Source: Euonymus europaeus (lineage: Eukaryota > Streptophyta > Magnoliopsida > Celastrales > Celastraceae). From it: a stretch of DNA of 64,000 nucleotides. The translations under genes and the position numbers were made by a program. Under the pieces are notes generated by a model, which was not told where the DNA came from, ran no database searches, and saw only the letters and a list, made by a program, of their open reading frames with translations. Of this stretch, positions 13,101 to 26,060 are shown one piece after another (position 1 is the stretch's first letter; each line of letters opens with the position of its first letter). The stretch is taken from assembly GCA_963580455.1 (NCBI GenBank), contig OY756971.1:13787001-13851000 (forward strand). The letters run 5' to 3'.

Positions 13101-16100
13101 AAAAAGTGTACACCGAGCAACTTTAATAGTCCGAAGTTGCTCAACTCTCTCTATGGAAGAGATTCTAACGGCTTTGTCCATTTGCCATAGAAAGTTAGTG
13201 TTTTGCCATCGTAATAATCTAGGAAACTTATACTCGTAAAATTCGACGTAGAAGAATATTAAAAAGTGTACACTGAGCAAATTTGATGGTCCAAAGTTGC
13301 TCAACTCTCTCTATGGAGGAGCTTTTAACGGCTTTTGTCCATTTGTCATACGAAGTTGGTGTTTTGGCATCGAAATAATCTTGGAAGCTTATACTTATAA
13401 AATTTGACATTGAAGCACAATAAACTGTCTACACCAAGAAACTTTGATGGTACGAAGTTTCTCAACTTTATCTATGGAGGAGGTTTTAACAGTTTTGTTC
13501 ATTTCTCATAGAAAGTTGGTGTTTTGGCAACGAAATAATTTTGGAAGCTTATACTCATAAAATTTGGCATAGAATAACTATAAAAAGTGTACACCGAGCA
13601 ACTTTGATAGTCAAATGTTGCTCAAGTCTCTCTATGGAAGAGATTTTGACGGCTTTGTCCATTTGTCGTAGAACTTTAGTGTTTTGCCATAATAATAATC
13701 TAGGAAACTTATACTCGCAAAATTTGACGTAGAAGAATACTAAAAAGTGTATACCGAGAAACTTTTGTAGTCCGATGTTGCTCAACTCTCTCTATGGAAG
13801 AGATTTTAACGGCTTTGTCCATTTGTCATAGAAAGTTAGTGTTTTGACATCGTAATAATCTAGGAAGGTTATACTCGTAAAATTTGACGTAGAAGAATAT
13901 TAAAAAGTGTATACCGAGCAACTTTTATAGTTCGAAGTTGCTCAACTCTCTCTATGGAAGAGATTTTAACGGCTTTGTCCATTTGTCATAGAAAGTTAGT
14001 GTTTTGCCATCGTAATAATCTAGGAAGCTTATACTCGTAAAATTTGACGTAGTGGAATATTAAAAAGTGTATACCGAGGAACTTTGATTGTCCGAAGTTG
14101 CTCAACTCTCTCTATGAAGGAGCTTTTGACGGCTTCTGTCCATTTGTCATAGAAAATTAGTATTTTGTCATCGAAATAATCTTTGAAGCTTATACTCATA
14201 AAATTTGACATAGAAGCACAATAAAATGTTTACACCAACCAACTTTGATGGTCCGAAGTTGTTCAACTCTCTCTATGGTGGAGCTTTTACCAGTTTTGTC
14301 CATTTGTCATAGAAAGTTGGTGTTTTGTCATCGTAATAATCCAGAAAAATTATACTCATAATTTTGACATAGAAAAACAATAAAAAGTGTACACCGAGCA
14401 ACTTTGATGGCCCAAAGTTTCTCAACTCTCTCTATGGAGGTGCTTTTAACGGCTTTGTCCATTTCTCATAGAAAGTTGGTGTTTTTCCATCGTAATAATC
14501 AAGGAAGCTTATACTCGTAAAATTTGACATAGAAGAATATTAAAAAGTGTACACCGAGCAACTTTGATGGTTCGAAGTTGCTCCACTCTTTCTATGGAGG
14601 AGCTTCTAACGGCTTTGTCCATTTCTCATAGAAAGTTGGAGTTTTTGCAATTAAATAATCTTGAGGCTTATACTCGTAAAATTTGGCATAGAAGAACAAT
14701 AAAATGTGTACACCAGGCAGCTTTGACTGTCCAAAATGTTCAACTCTCTCTATGGAGGAGCTTTTAACAATTTTTTTGCATTTCTTATAGAAACTTGGGG
14801 TTTTGTCATCGAAATACTCTAGGAAGCTTATACTCATAAAATTTGACATAGAATAACAAAAAAAACTATACACTGAGCAACTTTGACGGTATGAAGGTGC
14901 TCAACTCTCTCCATGGAAGGGCTTTTAACAACTTTGTCTATTTATCATAGAAAGTTAGTGTTTTGTCATCGATATAATCTAGGAATCTTAGACTCGTAAA
15001 ATTTGACATAGAAGAACATTAAAAGGTGTACACCGAGCAAGTTTGATGGTCCGAAATTGCTCAACTCACTATATGGAAGAGCTTTTAACGGCTTTGTCCA
15101 TTTGTAACAGAAAGTTGGGGTTTTGTCATCGAAATAATCTAGGAAGCTTATACTCATAAAATTTGACATAGAATAACAATAAAAAGTGTACACCAAGCAA
15201 CTTTGATGGTCTGAAGTTGCTCAACTCCCTTTATGGGGGAGCTTTTAATGGCTTTGTCCAATTCTCATAAAAAGTTGGGGTTTTGTCATCGAAATAATCT
15301 AGGAAGCTTATACTCATAAAATTTGACATAGAATAACAATAAAAAGTGTACACCGAGCAACTTTGACATTCCAAAGTTTCTCAACTCTCTCTATGGAAGA
15401 ACTTTTAACGTCTTTGTCCATTTGTCATAGAAAGTTAGTGTTTTGCAATCGAAATAATCCAGGAAGGTTATACTCGTAAAATTTGACATCAAAGAACATT
15501 AAAAATTGTACACCGAACAACTTTGATGGTCCGAAGTTGCTCAACTCTCTCTATGGTGGAGCTTTTAACGGCTTCGTCCATTTCTCATAGAAAGTTGATG
15601 TTTTGGCAATTAAATAATCTTGAAGCTTATACACGTAAAATTTGACATAGAATAACAATAAAAACTGTACACCGAGCAACTTTGATGGTCCGAAGTTGCT
15701 CAACTCTCTCTATGGAAGCGCTTTTAACGTCTTTGTACATTTGTCATAGAAAGTTAGTGATTTGCCATCGAAATATTCTAGGAGGCTTATACTCGTAAAA
15801 TTTGACATAGAAGAACATTAAAAAGTGTACACCGAGCAACTTGGATGGTCCAAAGTTGCTCAACTCTCTCTATCGAGGAGCTTTTAACAATTTTGTGGAT
15901 TTTTCATAGAAAGTTACGATTTTTGCATTGAAATAATCTAGGAAGCTTATACTCATAAAATTTGACATAGAAGTATACTAAAAAGTGTACACTGAGCAAC
16001 TTTGATGGTCCGAAGTTGCTCAACTCTCTCTATGGAAGAGATTTTAACGGCTTCGTTCCTTTGTCATAGAAAGTTAGTGTTTTGCCATCGTAATAATCTA

Positions 16101-16399
16101 GGAAGCATATACTCGTAAAATTTGACGTAGAAGAATATTAAAAAGTGTACACCGAGCAACTTTGATGGTCTGAAGTTGCTCAACTCTCTCTATGAAGGAG
16201 CTTTTAACAGTTTTGTCCATTTGTCCTAAAAAGTTGGTGTTTTTGCAACGAAATAATTTAGGAAGCTTATACTCATAAAATTTCACATAGAATAACTATA
16301 AAAAGTGTACACCGAGCAACTTTGATAGTCCAAAGTTGCTCAACTCTCTCTTTGGAAGAGATTTTAACGGCTTTGTCCATTTGTCATACAAAGTTAGTG

Positions 16400-17199
16400 T
16401 TTTGGCATCGAAATAATCTTTGAAGCTTATACTCGTAAAATTTGACATAGAAGCACAATAAAAAGTTTACACCAACAAACTTTGATGGTCCGGAGTTGTT
16501 CAACTCTCTCTATGGAGGAGCTTTTAACAGTTTTGTCCATTTGTCATAGAAAGTTGGTGTTTTGTCATCGAAATAATCTAGAAAAATTATACTCATAAAA
16601 TTTGACATAGAAGAACAATAAAAAGTGTACACCGAGCAACTTTGATGGCCCGAAATTTCTCAACTCTCTCTATGGAGGAGCTTTTTAACGGATTTGTCGA
16701 TTTCTCATAGAAAGTTGGAGTTTTAGCAATTAAATAATCTTGAAGCTTATACTCATAAAATTTGGCATAAAAGATTAATAAAATGTGTACACCGAGCAAC
16801 TTTGATGGTTCGAGGTTGTTCAATTCTCTCTATGGAGGAGCTTTTAATAATTTTGTGCATTTCTCATAGAAACTTGGGGTTTTGTCATCGAAATAATCTA
16901 GGAAGCTTATACTCATAAAACTTGATATAGAATAACAAAAAAAACTGTACACTGCGCAACTTTGATGGTATGAAGTTGCTCAACTCTCTCTATGGAAGCG
17001 CTTTTAACGGCTTTGTCTATTTATCATAGAAAGTTGGTGTTATGCCATCGTAATAATCGAGGAAGCTAATAGTCGTAAAATTTGACGTAGAAGAATATTA
17101 AAAAGTGTATACCGAGCAACTTTGATTTTCCGAAATTGCTCAACTCTCTCTATGAAGGAGCTTTTGACGGCTTTTGTCCATATGTCATAGAAAGTTGGT
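16400..17199 (+). repeat. 801-bp (5-monomer) tandem duplication, copy 1
   Basis: Rare variants in this block recur exactly 801 bases downstream: TTTACACCAACAAAC with CCGGAGTTG, GGCCCGAAATTTC, TTCGAGGTTG and GTTATGCCATCG. The junction with the second copy lies near 17,050-17,200, where GTTATGCCATCG is followed by a different monomer subtype. Limits are approximate. Confidence 0.85.
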
Positions 17200-17990
17200 G
17201 TTTTGGCATCGAAATAATCTTTGAAGCTTATACTCGTAAAATTTGACATAGAAGCACAATAAAAAGTTTACACCAACAAACTTTGATGGTCCGGAGTTGT
17301 TCAACTCTCTCTATGGAGGAGCTTTTAACAGTTTTGTCCATTTGTCATAGAAAGTTGGTGTTTTGTCATCGAAATAATCTAGAAAAATTATACTCATAAA
17401 ATTTGACATAGAAGAACAATAAAAAGTGTACACCGAGCAACTTTGATGGCCCGAAATTTCTCAACTCACTCTACGGGGGAGTTTTTTAACGGATTTGTCG
17501 ATTTCTCATAGAAAGTTGGAGTTTTAGCAATTAAATAATCTTGAAGCTTATCCTCGTAAAATTTGGCATAAAAGATTAATAAAATGTGTACACCGAGCAA
17601 CTTTGATGGTTCGAGGTTGTTCAATTCTCTCTATGGAGGAGCTTTTAATAATTTTGTGCATTTCTCATAGAAACTTGGGGTTTTGTCATCGAAATAATCT
17701 AGGAAGCTTATACTCATAAAACTTGATATAGAATAACAAAAAAAACTGTACACTGAGCAACGTTGATGGTATGAAGTTGCTCAACTCTCTCTACGGAAGC
17801 GCTTTTAACGGCTTCGTCTATTTATCATAGAAAGTTGGTGTTATGCCATCGATATAATCTCTGAATCTTAGACTCGTAAAATTTGACGTAGAAGAACATT
17901 AAAAGGTGTACACCGAGCAACTTTGATGGTCCGAAGTTGCTCAACTCTCTCTATGGAAGAGCTTTTAACGGCTTTGTCCATTTGTCATAG
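17200..17990 (+). repeat. 801-bp (5-monomer) tandem duplication, copy 2
   Basis: Second copy of the block beginning near 16,400. It keeps the same ordered set of rare variants with a few substitutions, such as CTACGG for CTATGG and GCTTCGTC for GCTTTGTC. Its right end continues into the GATATAATC monomer that copy 1 lost at the junction. Confidence 0.85.
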
Positions 17991-18114
17991 AAAGTTGCGG
18001 TTTTGTCATCCAAATAATCTAAGAAGCTTATACTCATAAAATTTGACATATAAGAACAATAAAAAGTGTACACCGACCAACTTTAATGGTCCGAAGTTGC
18101 TCAACTCTCTCTAC

Positions 18115-18745
18115 GGAGGAGGTTTTAACGGCTTTGTCCATTTGTCATAAGAAGTTGGAGTTTTGGCATCGAAATATTCTTGGAAGATTATACTCGTAAC
18201 ATTTGACATAGAAGCACAATAAAAAGTTTACACCAAGAAACTTTGATGGTCCGAAGTTGTTCAACTCTCTCTATGGAGGAGCTTTTAACAGTTTTGTCCA
18301 TTTGTCATAGAAAGTTAGTGTTTTGGCATCGAAATAATCTAGGAAAATTATACTCATAAAATTTAACATAGAAAAACAATAAAAAGTGTACACCGAGCAA
18401 CTTTGATGGTCCGAAGTTGCTCAACTCTCTCTATGGACGAGGTTTTAACGGCTTTGTCCATTTGTCATAAGAAGTTGGTGATTTGGCATCGAAATATTCT
18501 TGGAAGACTATACTCGTAACATTTGACATAGAAGCACAATAAAAAGTTTACACCAAGCAACTTTGATGGTCCGAAGTTGTTCAACTTTCTCTATGGAGAA
18601 GCTTTTAACTGTTTTGTCCATCTGTCATAGAAATTTGGTGTTTTGGCATCAAAATAATCTAGGAAAATTATACTCATAAAATTTGATATAGAAAAATAAT
18701 AAAAAGTGTACACCGAGCAACTTTTTTGCTAGAAGTTGCTCAACT
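18115..18745 (+). repeat. Dimeric (about 320-bp) repeat run
   Basis: A two-monomer unit recurs at 320-base spacing. It carries TCATAAGAAG, GAAATATTC and CGTAACATTTG in one monomer, followed by an AGGAAAATTATACTC monomer. The copies near 18,115 and 18,435 are clear and the pattern then decays. The unit also appears at about 12.5-12.8 kb. Confidence 0.7.
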
Positions 18746-19359
18746 CTCTCTATGGATGAGCTTTTAACGGCTTTGTCCATTTGTCATAGGAAGTTGGTGT
18801 TTTTGCATCGAAATAATTTTGGAAGCTTATACTCGTAAAATTTGACATAGAAGCACAATAAAAAGTTTAGACCAAGCAACTTTGATGGTCCGAAGTTGTT
18901 CAACTCTCTCTATGGAGGAGATTTTAACAGTTTTGTCCATCTGTCATTGAAAGTTGGTGGTTTGGCAACGAAATAATTTAGGAAGCTTATACTCATAAAA
19001 TTTGGCATAGAATAACTATAAAAAGTGTACACCGAGCAACTTTGATAGTTCGAAGTTCCTCAACTCTCTCTATGGAAGAGATTTTAACGGCTTTGTTCCT
19101 TTGTCATAGAAAGTTAGTGTTTTGCCATCGTAATAATATAGGAAGCATATACTCATAAAATTTGATGTAGAAGAATATTAAAAAGTGTACACCGAGCAAC
19201 TTTGATGGTCTGAAGTTGCTCAACTTCTCTATGGATGAGCTTTTAACGGCTTTTGTCCATTTGTCATAGAAAGTTGGTGTTTTGGCATCGAAATAACCTT
19301 GGAAGCTTATACTCGTAAAATTTGACACAGAAGCACAATAAAAAGTTTACACCAAGCAA

Positions 19360-20960
19360 CTTTGATGATCCGAAGTTGTTCAACTCTCTCTATGGAGGAG
19401 CTTTTAACAGTTTTGTCCATTTGTCATAGAAAGTTGGTGTTTTTGCAACGAAATAATTTAGGAAGCTTATACTCATAAAATTTGGCATAGAATAACTATA
19501 AAAAGTGTACACCGAGTAACTTTGATGGTCCGAAGTTGCTCAACTCTCTCTATGGAGGAGGTTTTAACGGTTTTGTCCATTTGTCATACGAAGTTGGTGT
19601 TTTGGCATCGAAATATTCTTGGAAGCTTATACTCGTAAAATTTGACAAAGAAGAATTATAAAAAGTGTACACTGAGCAACTTTGATGGTCCGAAGTTGCT
19701 CAACTCTCTCTATGGAGGAGCTTTTGACGGCTTTTGTCAATTTTTCTTAGAAAGTTGGTGTTTTGGCATCGAAATAATCTTTGAAGCTTATACTCGTAAA
19801 ATTTGACATAGAAGCAAAATAAAAAGTTTACACCAACTAACTTTGATGGTCAAAAGTTGTTCAACTCTCTCTATGGAGGAGTTTTTAACAGTTTTGTCCA
19901 TTTGTCATAGAAAGTTGGTGTTTTGGCAACGAAATAATTTAGGAAGCTTATACTCATAAAATTTGGCTTAGAATAACTATAAAAAAGTGTACATCGAGCA
20001 ACTTTGATAGTCCGAAGTTGCTCAAGTCTCTCTATGGAAGAGATTTTAACGGCTTTGTCCATTTGTCATAGAAAGTTAGTGTTTTGCCATCGTAATAATC
20101 TACGAAGCTTATACTCATAAAATTTGACACAGAAGAATATTAAAAAGTGTATACCGAGCAACTTTGATAGTCCGAAGTTGTTCAACTCTCTCTATGGAGG
20201 AGCTTTTAACAGTTTTGTCCATTTGTCATAGAAAGTTGGTGTTTTTGCAACGAAATAATTTAGGAAGCTTATACTCATAAAATTTGGCATAGAATAACTA
20301 TTAAAAGTGTACACCGAGCAACTTTGATGGTCCGAAGTTGCTCAACTCTCTCTATGGAGGAGGTTTTAACGGCTTTGTCCATTTGTCATACGAAGTTGGT
20401 GTTTTGGCATCGAAATATTCTTGGAAGCTTATACTCGTAAAATTTGACGTAGAAGAATTATAAAAAGTGTACACTGAGCAACTTTGATGGTCCGAAGTTG
20501 CTCAACTCTCTCTATGGAGGAGCTTTTGACGGCTTTTGTCCATTTTTCATAGAAAGTTGGTGTTTTGGCATCGAAATAATCTTTGAAGCTTATACTCGTA
20601 AAATTTGACATAGAAGCAAAATAAAACGTTTACACCAATTAACTTTGATGGTCTGAAGTTGTTCAACTCTCTCTATGGAGGAGTTTTTACAGTTTTGTCC
20701 ATTTGTCATAGGAAGTTGGTGTTTTGGCAACGAAATAATTTAGGAAGCTTATACTCATAAAATTTGGCTTAGAATAATTATGAAAAAGTGTACATCGAGC
20801 AACTTTGATAGTCCGAAGTTGCTCAAGTCTCTCTATGGAAGAGATTTTAACGGCTTTGTCCATTTGTCATAGAAAGTTAGTGTTTTGCCATCGTAATAAT
20901 CTAGGAAGCTTATACTCGTAAAATTTGACGTAGAAGAATATTAAAAAGTGTATACCGAGC
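19360..20960 (+). repeat. 801-bp internal tandem duplication
   Basis: Two successive five-monomer blocks share GTTTTTGCAACG, CATACGAAGTTGG, GAAATATTC and GAAGAATTATAAAAAG in the same order at 801-base spacing (for example 19648 and about 20449). This duplication lies inside copy 1 of the 4-kb unit and is missing from copy 2, so it probably arose after the 4-kb duplication, or was lost from copy 2. Confidence 0.8.
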
Positions 20961-20974
20961 AACTTTGAATTTCC

Positions 20975-21010
20975 GAAATTGCTCATAGAAAGTTGGAGTT
21001 TCTCAACTCT
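20975..21010 (+). repeat. Chimeric monomer from a deletion of about 302 bp
   Basis: GAAATTGCTCATAGAAAG followed by TTGGAGTTTCTCAAC joins parts of monomers in a way not seen elsewhere. Against the copy at 24.2-24.5 kb it accounts for a loss of about two monomers. The short shared sequence around CTCA at the join suggests microhomology-mediated deletion. Confidence 0.7.
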
Positions 21011-22764
21011 CTCTATGGAGGAGCTTTTTAACGTCTTTGTCGATTTCTCATAGAAAGTTGGAGTTTTAGCAATTAAATAATCTTGAAGCTTATACTCGTA
21101 AAATTTGGCGTAGAAGATTAATAAAATGTGTACACCGAGCAATTTTGATGGTTCGAAGTTGTTCCACTCTCTCTATGGAGGAGCTTCTAACTACTTTGTC
21201 CATTTCTCATAGAAAGTTGGAGTTTTTGCAATTAAATAATCTTGAGGCTTATACTTGTAAAATTTCGCATAGAAGAACAAGAAAATGTGTACACCAGGCA
21301 GCTTTGACGGTCCAAAGTTGTTCAATTCTATCTATGGAGGAGCTTTTAACAATTTTGTGCATTTCTCATAGAAACTTGGGGTTTTGTCATCGAAATAATC
21401 TAGCAAGCTTATACTCATAAAATTTGATATAGAATAACAAAAAAAACTGTACACTGAGAAACTTTGATGGTATGAATTCGCTAAACTCTCTCTATGGAAG
21501 CGCTTTTAACGGCTTTGTCTATTTATCATAGAATGTTAGTGTTATGCCATCTATATAATCTAGGAATCTTAGACTCGTAAAATTTGACATAGAAGAACAT
21601 TAAAATGTGTACACCGAGCAACTTTGATAGTCCGAAGTTGCTCAACTCTCTCTATGGAAGAGCTTTTAACGGCTTTGTCCATTTGTCATAGAAAGTTGGG
21701 GTTTTGTCATCAAAATAATCTTAGAAGCTTATACTCGTAAAATTTGACATATAAGAACAATAAAAAGTGTACACCGAGCAACTTTGATGGTCCGAAGTTG
21801 CTCAACTCCCTTTATGGGGGAGCTTTTAACGACTTTGTCCATTTCTCATAGAAAGTTGGGGTTTTGTCATCGAAATAATCTAGGAAGCTTATAGTCATAA
21901 AATTTGACATAGAATAGCGATAAAAAGTGTACACCAGGCAACTTTGACATTGCAAAGTTTCTCAACTCTCTCCATGGAGGAACGTTTAACGTCTTTGTCC
22001 ATTCGTCATAGAAAGTTAGTGTTTTGCAATCGAAATAATCTAGGAAGGTGATACTCGTAAAATTTGACATCAAAGAACATTAAAAATGGTACACCGAGCA
22101 ACTTTGATGGTCCGAAGTTGCTCAACTCTCTCTATGGGGGAGCTTTTAACGGCTTTGTCCATTTCTCGTAGAAAGTTGATGTTTTGGCAATTAAATAATC
22201 TTGAAGCTTATACTCGTAAAATTTGACATAGAATAACAATAAAAACTGTACACCGAGTAACTTTGATGGTCCGATGTTGCTTAACTCTCTCTATGGATGC
22301 GCTTTTAATGTCTTTGTCCATTTGTCATTGAAAGTTAGTGTTTTGCCATAGAAATAATCTAGGAAGCTTATACTCGTAAAATTTGACAAAGAAGAACATT
22401 AAAAAGTGTACACCGAGCAACTTGGATGGTCCGAAGTTGCTCAACTCTCTCTATGGAGGAGCTTTTAACGGCTTTGTCGATTTCTGATAGAAAGTTGGTG
22501 TTTTGGCAATTAAATAATCTTGAAGCTTATACTCGTAACATTTGACATAGAATAACAATAAAAACTGTACACCGAGCAACTTTGATGGTCCGAAGTTGCT
22601 TAACTCTCTCTATGGAAGCCCTTTTAATGTCTTTGTCCATTTGTCATAGAAAGTTAGTGTTTTGCCATCGAAATAATCTAGGAAGCTTATACTCGTAAAA
22701 TTTGACAAAGAAGAACATTAAAAAGTGTACACCGAGCAACTTGGATGGTCCGAAGTTGCTCAAC

Positions 22765-25700
22765 TCTCTCTATGGATGAGCTTTTAACGGCTTTGTCCAT
22801 TTGTCATAGGAAGTTGGTGTTTTGGCATCAAAATAATCTTGGAAGCTTATACTCGTAAAATTTGACATAGAAGCACAATAAAAAGTTTAGACCAAGCAAC
22901 TTTGATGGTCCGAAGTTGTTCAACTCTCTCTATGGAGGAGATTTTAACAGTTTTGTCCATCTGTCATAGAAAGTTGGTGTTTTGGCAACGAAATAATTTA
23001 TGAAGCTTATACTCATAAAATTTGGCATAGAATAACTATAAAAAGTGTACACCGAGCAACTTTGATAGACCGAAGTTCCTCAACTCTCTCTATGGAAGAG
23101 ATTTTAACGGCTTTGTTCCTTTGTCATAGAAAGTTATTGTTTTGCCATCGTAATAATCTTGGAAGCTTATACTCATAAAATTTGACGTAGAAGAATATTA
23201 AAAAGTGTACACCGAGCAACTTTGATGGTCTGAAGTTGCTCAACTCTCTCTATGGAGGAGCTTTTAACGGCTATTGTCCATTTGTCATAGAAAGTTGGTG
23301 TTTTGGCATCGAAATAATCTTGCAAGCTTATACTCGTAAAATTTGACACAGAAGCACAATAAAAAGTTTACACCAAGCAACTTTGATGGTTCGAAGTTGT
23401 TCAACTCTCTCTATGGAGGAGCTTTTAACAGTTTTGTCCATTTGTCATAGAAAGTTGGTGTTTTTGCAACGAAATAATTTAGGAAGCTTATACTCATAAA
23501 ATTTGGCATAGAATAACTATAAAAAGTGTACAGCGAGCAACTTTGATGGTCCGAAGTTGCTCAACTCTATCTATGGAGGAGGTTTTAACGGCTTTGTCCA
23601 TTTGTCATACGTAGTTGGTGTTTTGGCATCGAAATATTCTTCGAAGCTTATACTCGTAAAATTTGACGTAGAAGAATTATAAAAAGTGTACACTGAGCAA
23701 CTTTGATGGTCCGAAGTTGTTCAACTCTCTCTACGGAGGAGCTTTTGACGGCTTTTGTCCATTTTTCATAGAAAGTTGGTGTTTTGGCATCGAAATAATC
23801 TTTCAAGCTTATACTCGTAAAATTTGACATAGAAGCAAAATAAAAAGTTTACACCAACTAACTTTGATGGTCTGAAGTTGTTCAACTATCTCTATGGAGG
23901 AGTTTTTAACAGTTTTGTCCATTTGTCATAGAAAGTTGGTGTTTTGGCAACAAAATAATTTAGGAAGCTTATACTCATAAAATTTGGCTTAGAATAACTA
24001 TAAAAAAGTGTACATCGAGCAACTTTGATTGTCCGAAGTTGCTCAAGTCTCTCTATGAAAGAGATTTTAACGGCTTTGTCCATTTGTCATAGAAAGTTAG
24101 TGTTTTGCCATCGTAATAATCTAGGAAGCTTATACTCGTAAAATTTGATGTAGAAGAATATTAAAAAGTGTATACCGATCAACTTTGATTTTCCGAAATT
24201 GCTCAACTCTCTCTGTGAAGGAGCTTTTGACGGCTTTTGTCCATTTGTCATAGAAAGTTGGTGTTTTGGCATCGAAATAATATTTGAAGCTTATACTTGT
24301 AAAATTTGACATAGAAGCACAATAAAAAGTTTACACCAACCAACTTTGATGGTCCGAAGTTGTTCAACTTTCTCTATGGATAAGCTTTTAACAGTTTTCT
24401 CCATTTGTCATAGAAAGTTGGTGTTTTGTCATCGAAATAATCTAGGAAAATTATACTCATAAAATTTGACATATAAAAACAATAAAAATTGTACACCGAG
24501 CAACTTTGATAGCCCGAAGTTTCTCAACTCTCTCTATGGAGGAGCTTTTTAACGTCTTTGTCGATTTCTCATAGAAAGTTGGAGTTTTAGCAATTAAATA
24601 ATCTTGAAGCTTATACTCGTAAAATTTGGCATAGAAGATTAATAAAATGTGTACACCGAGCAATTTTGATGGTTCGAAGTTGCTCCACTCTCTCTATGGA
24701 GGAGCTTCTAACGGCTTTGTCCATTTCTCATAGAAAGTTGGAGTTTTTGCAATTAAATAATCTTGAGGCTTATACTTGTAAAATTTCGCATAGAAGAACA
24801 AGAAAATGTGTACACCAGGCAGCTTTGACGGTCCAAAGTTGTTCAATTCTATCTATGGAGGAGCTTTTAACAATTTTGTGCATTTCTCATAGAAACTTTG
24901 GGTTTTGTCATCGAAATAATCTAGGAAGCTTATACTCATAAAATTTGATATAGAATAACAAAAAAAACTGTACACTGAGCAACTTTGATGGTATGAATTT
25001 GCTAAACTCTCTCTATGGAAGCGCTTTTAACGGCTTTGTCTATTTATCATAGAATGTTAGTGTTATGCCATCGATATAATCTAGGAATCTTAGACTCGTA
25101 AAATTTGATATAGAAGAAAATTAAAAGGTGTACACCGAGCAACTTTGATGGTCCGAAGTTGCTCAACTCTCTCTATGGAAGAGCTTTTAACGGCTTTGTC
25201 CATTTGTCATAGAAAGTTGGGGTTTTGTCATCAAAATAATCTAAGAAGCTTATACTCATAAAATTTGACATATAAGAACAATAAAAAGTGTACACCGAGC
25301 AACTTTGATGGTCCGAAGTTGCTCAACTCCTTTTATGGGGGAGCTTCTAACGGCTTTGTCCATTTCTCATAGAAAGTTGGGGTTTTGTCATCGAAATAAT
25401 CTAGGAAGCTTATACTCATAAAATTTGACATAGAATAACAATAAAAAATGTACACCGGGCAACTATGACATTGCAAAGTTTCTCAACTCTCTCTATGGAA
25501 GATCGTTTAACGTCTTTGTCCATTCGTCGTAGAAAGTAAGTGTTTTGCAATCGAAATAATCTAGGAAGGTTATACTCGTAAAATTTGACATCAAAGAACA
25601 TTAAAAATTGTACACCGAGCAACTTTGATGGTCCGAAGTTGCTCAACTCTCTCTATGGGGGAGCTTTTAACGGCTTTGTCCATTTCTCATAGAAAGTTGA

Positions 25701-26060
25701 TGTTTTGGCAATTAAATAATCTTGAAGCTTATACTCGTAAAATTTGACATAGAATAACAATAAAAACTGTACACCGAGCAACTTTGATGATCCGAAGTTG
25801 CTTAACTCTCTCTATGGAAGCGCTTTTAATGTCTTTGTCTATTTGTCATAGAAAGTTAGTGTTTTGCCATCGAAATAATCTAGGAAGCTTATACTCGTAA
25901 AATTTGACAAAGAAGAACATTAAAAAGTGTACACCGAGCAACTTGGATGGTCCGAAGTTGCTCAACTCTCTCTATGGAGGATCTTTTAACGGCTTTGTCG
26001 ATTTCTGATAGAAAGTTGGTGTTTCGGCAATTAAATAATCTTGAAGCTTATACTCGTAAA
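22765..26060 (+). repeat. About 4.0-kb higher-order duplication, copy 2
   Basis: This is the tandem partner of the preceding block. It lacks the inner 801-bp duplication and keeps the two-monomer stretch that copy 1 deleted, so it is shorter (about 3.3 kb of clear match). Variant order is conserved up to the CGATTTCTGATAGAAAG monomer near 26.0 kb. Confidence 0.75.

Larger units (their letters stand above)
18745..22764 (+). repeat. About 4.0-kb higher-order duplication, copy 1
   Basis: Ordered rare variants match the next block at an offset of 4,020-4,021 bases, for example TTTAGACCAAGC at 18866 and 22886. Inside this copy an extra 801-bp duplication (about 19.4-20.2 kb repeated at 20.2-21.0 kb) changes the offset to about 3,219. 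A deletion of about 302 bases at 20,980-21,001 then changes it to 3,521. That value holds from about 21.1 to 22.5 kb. Boundaries are approximate. Confidence 0.75.
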
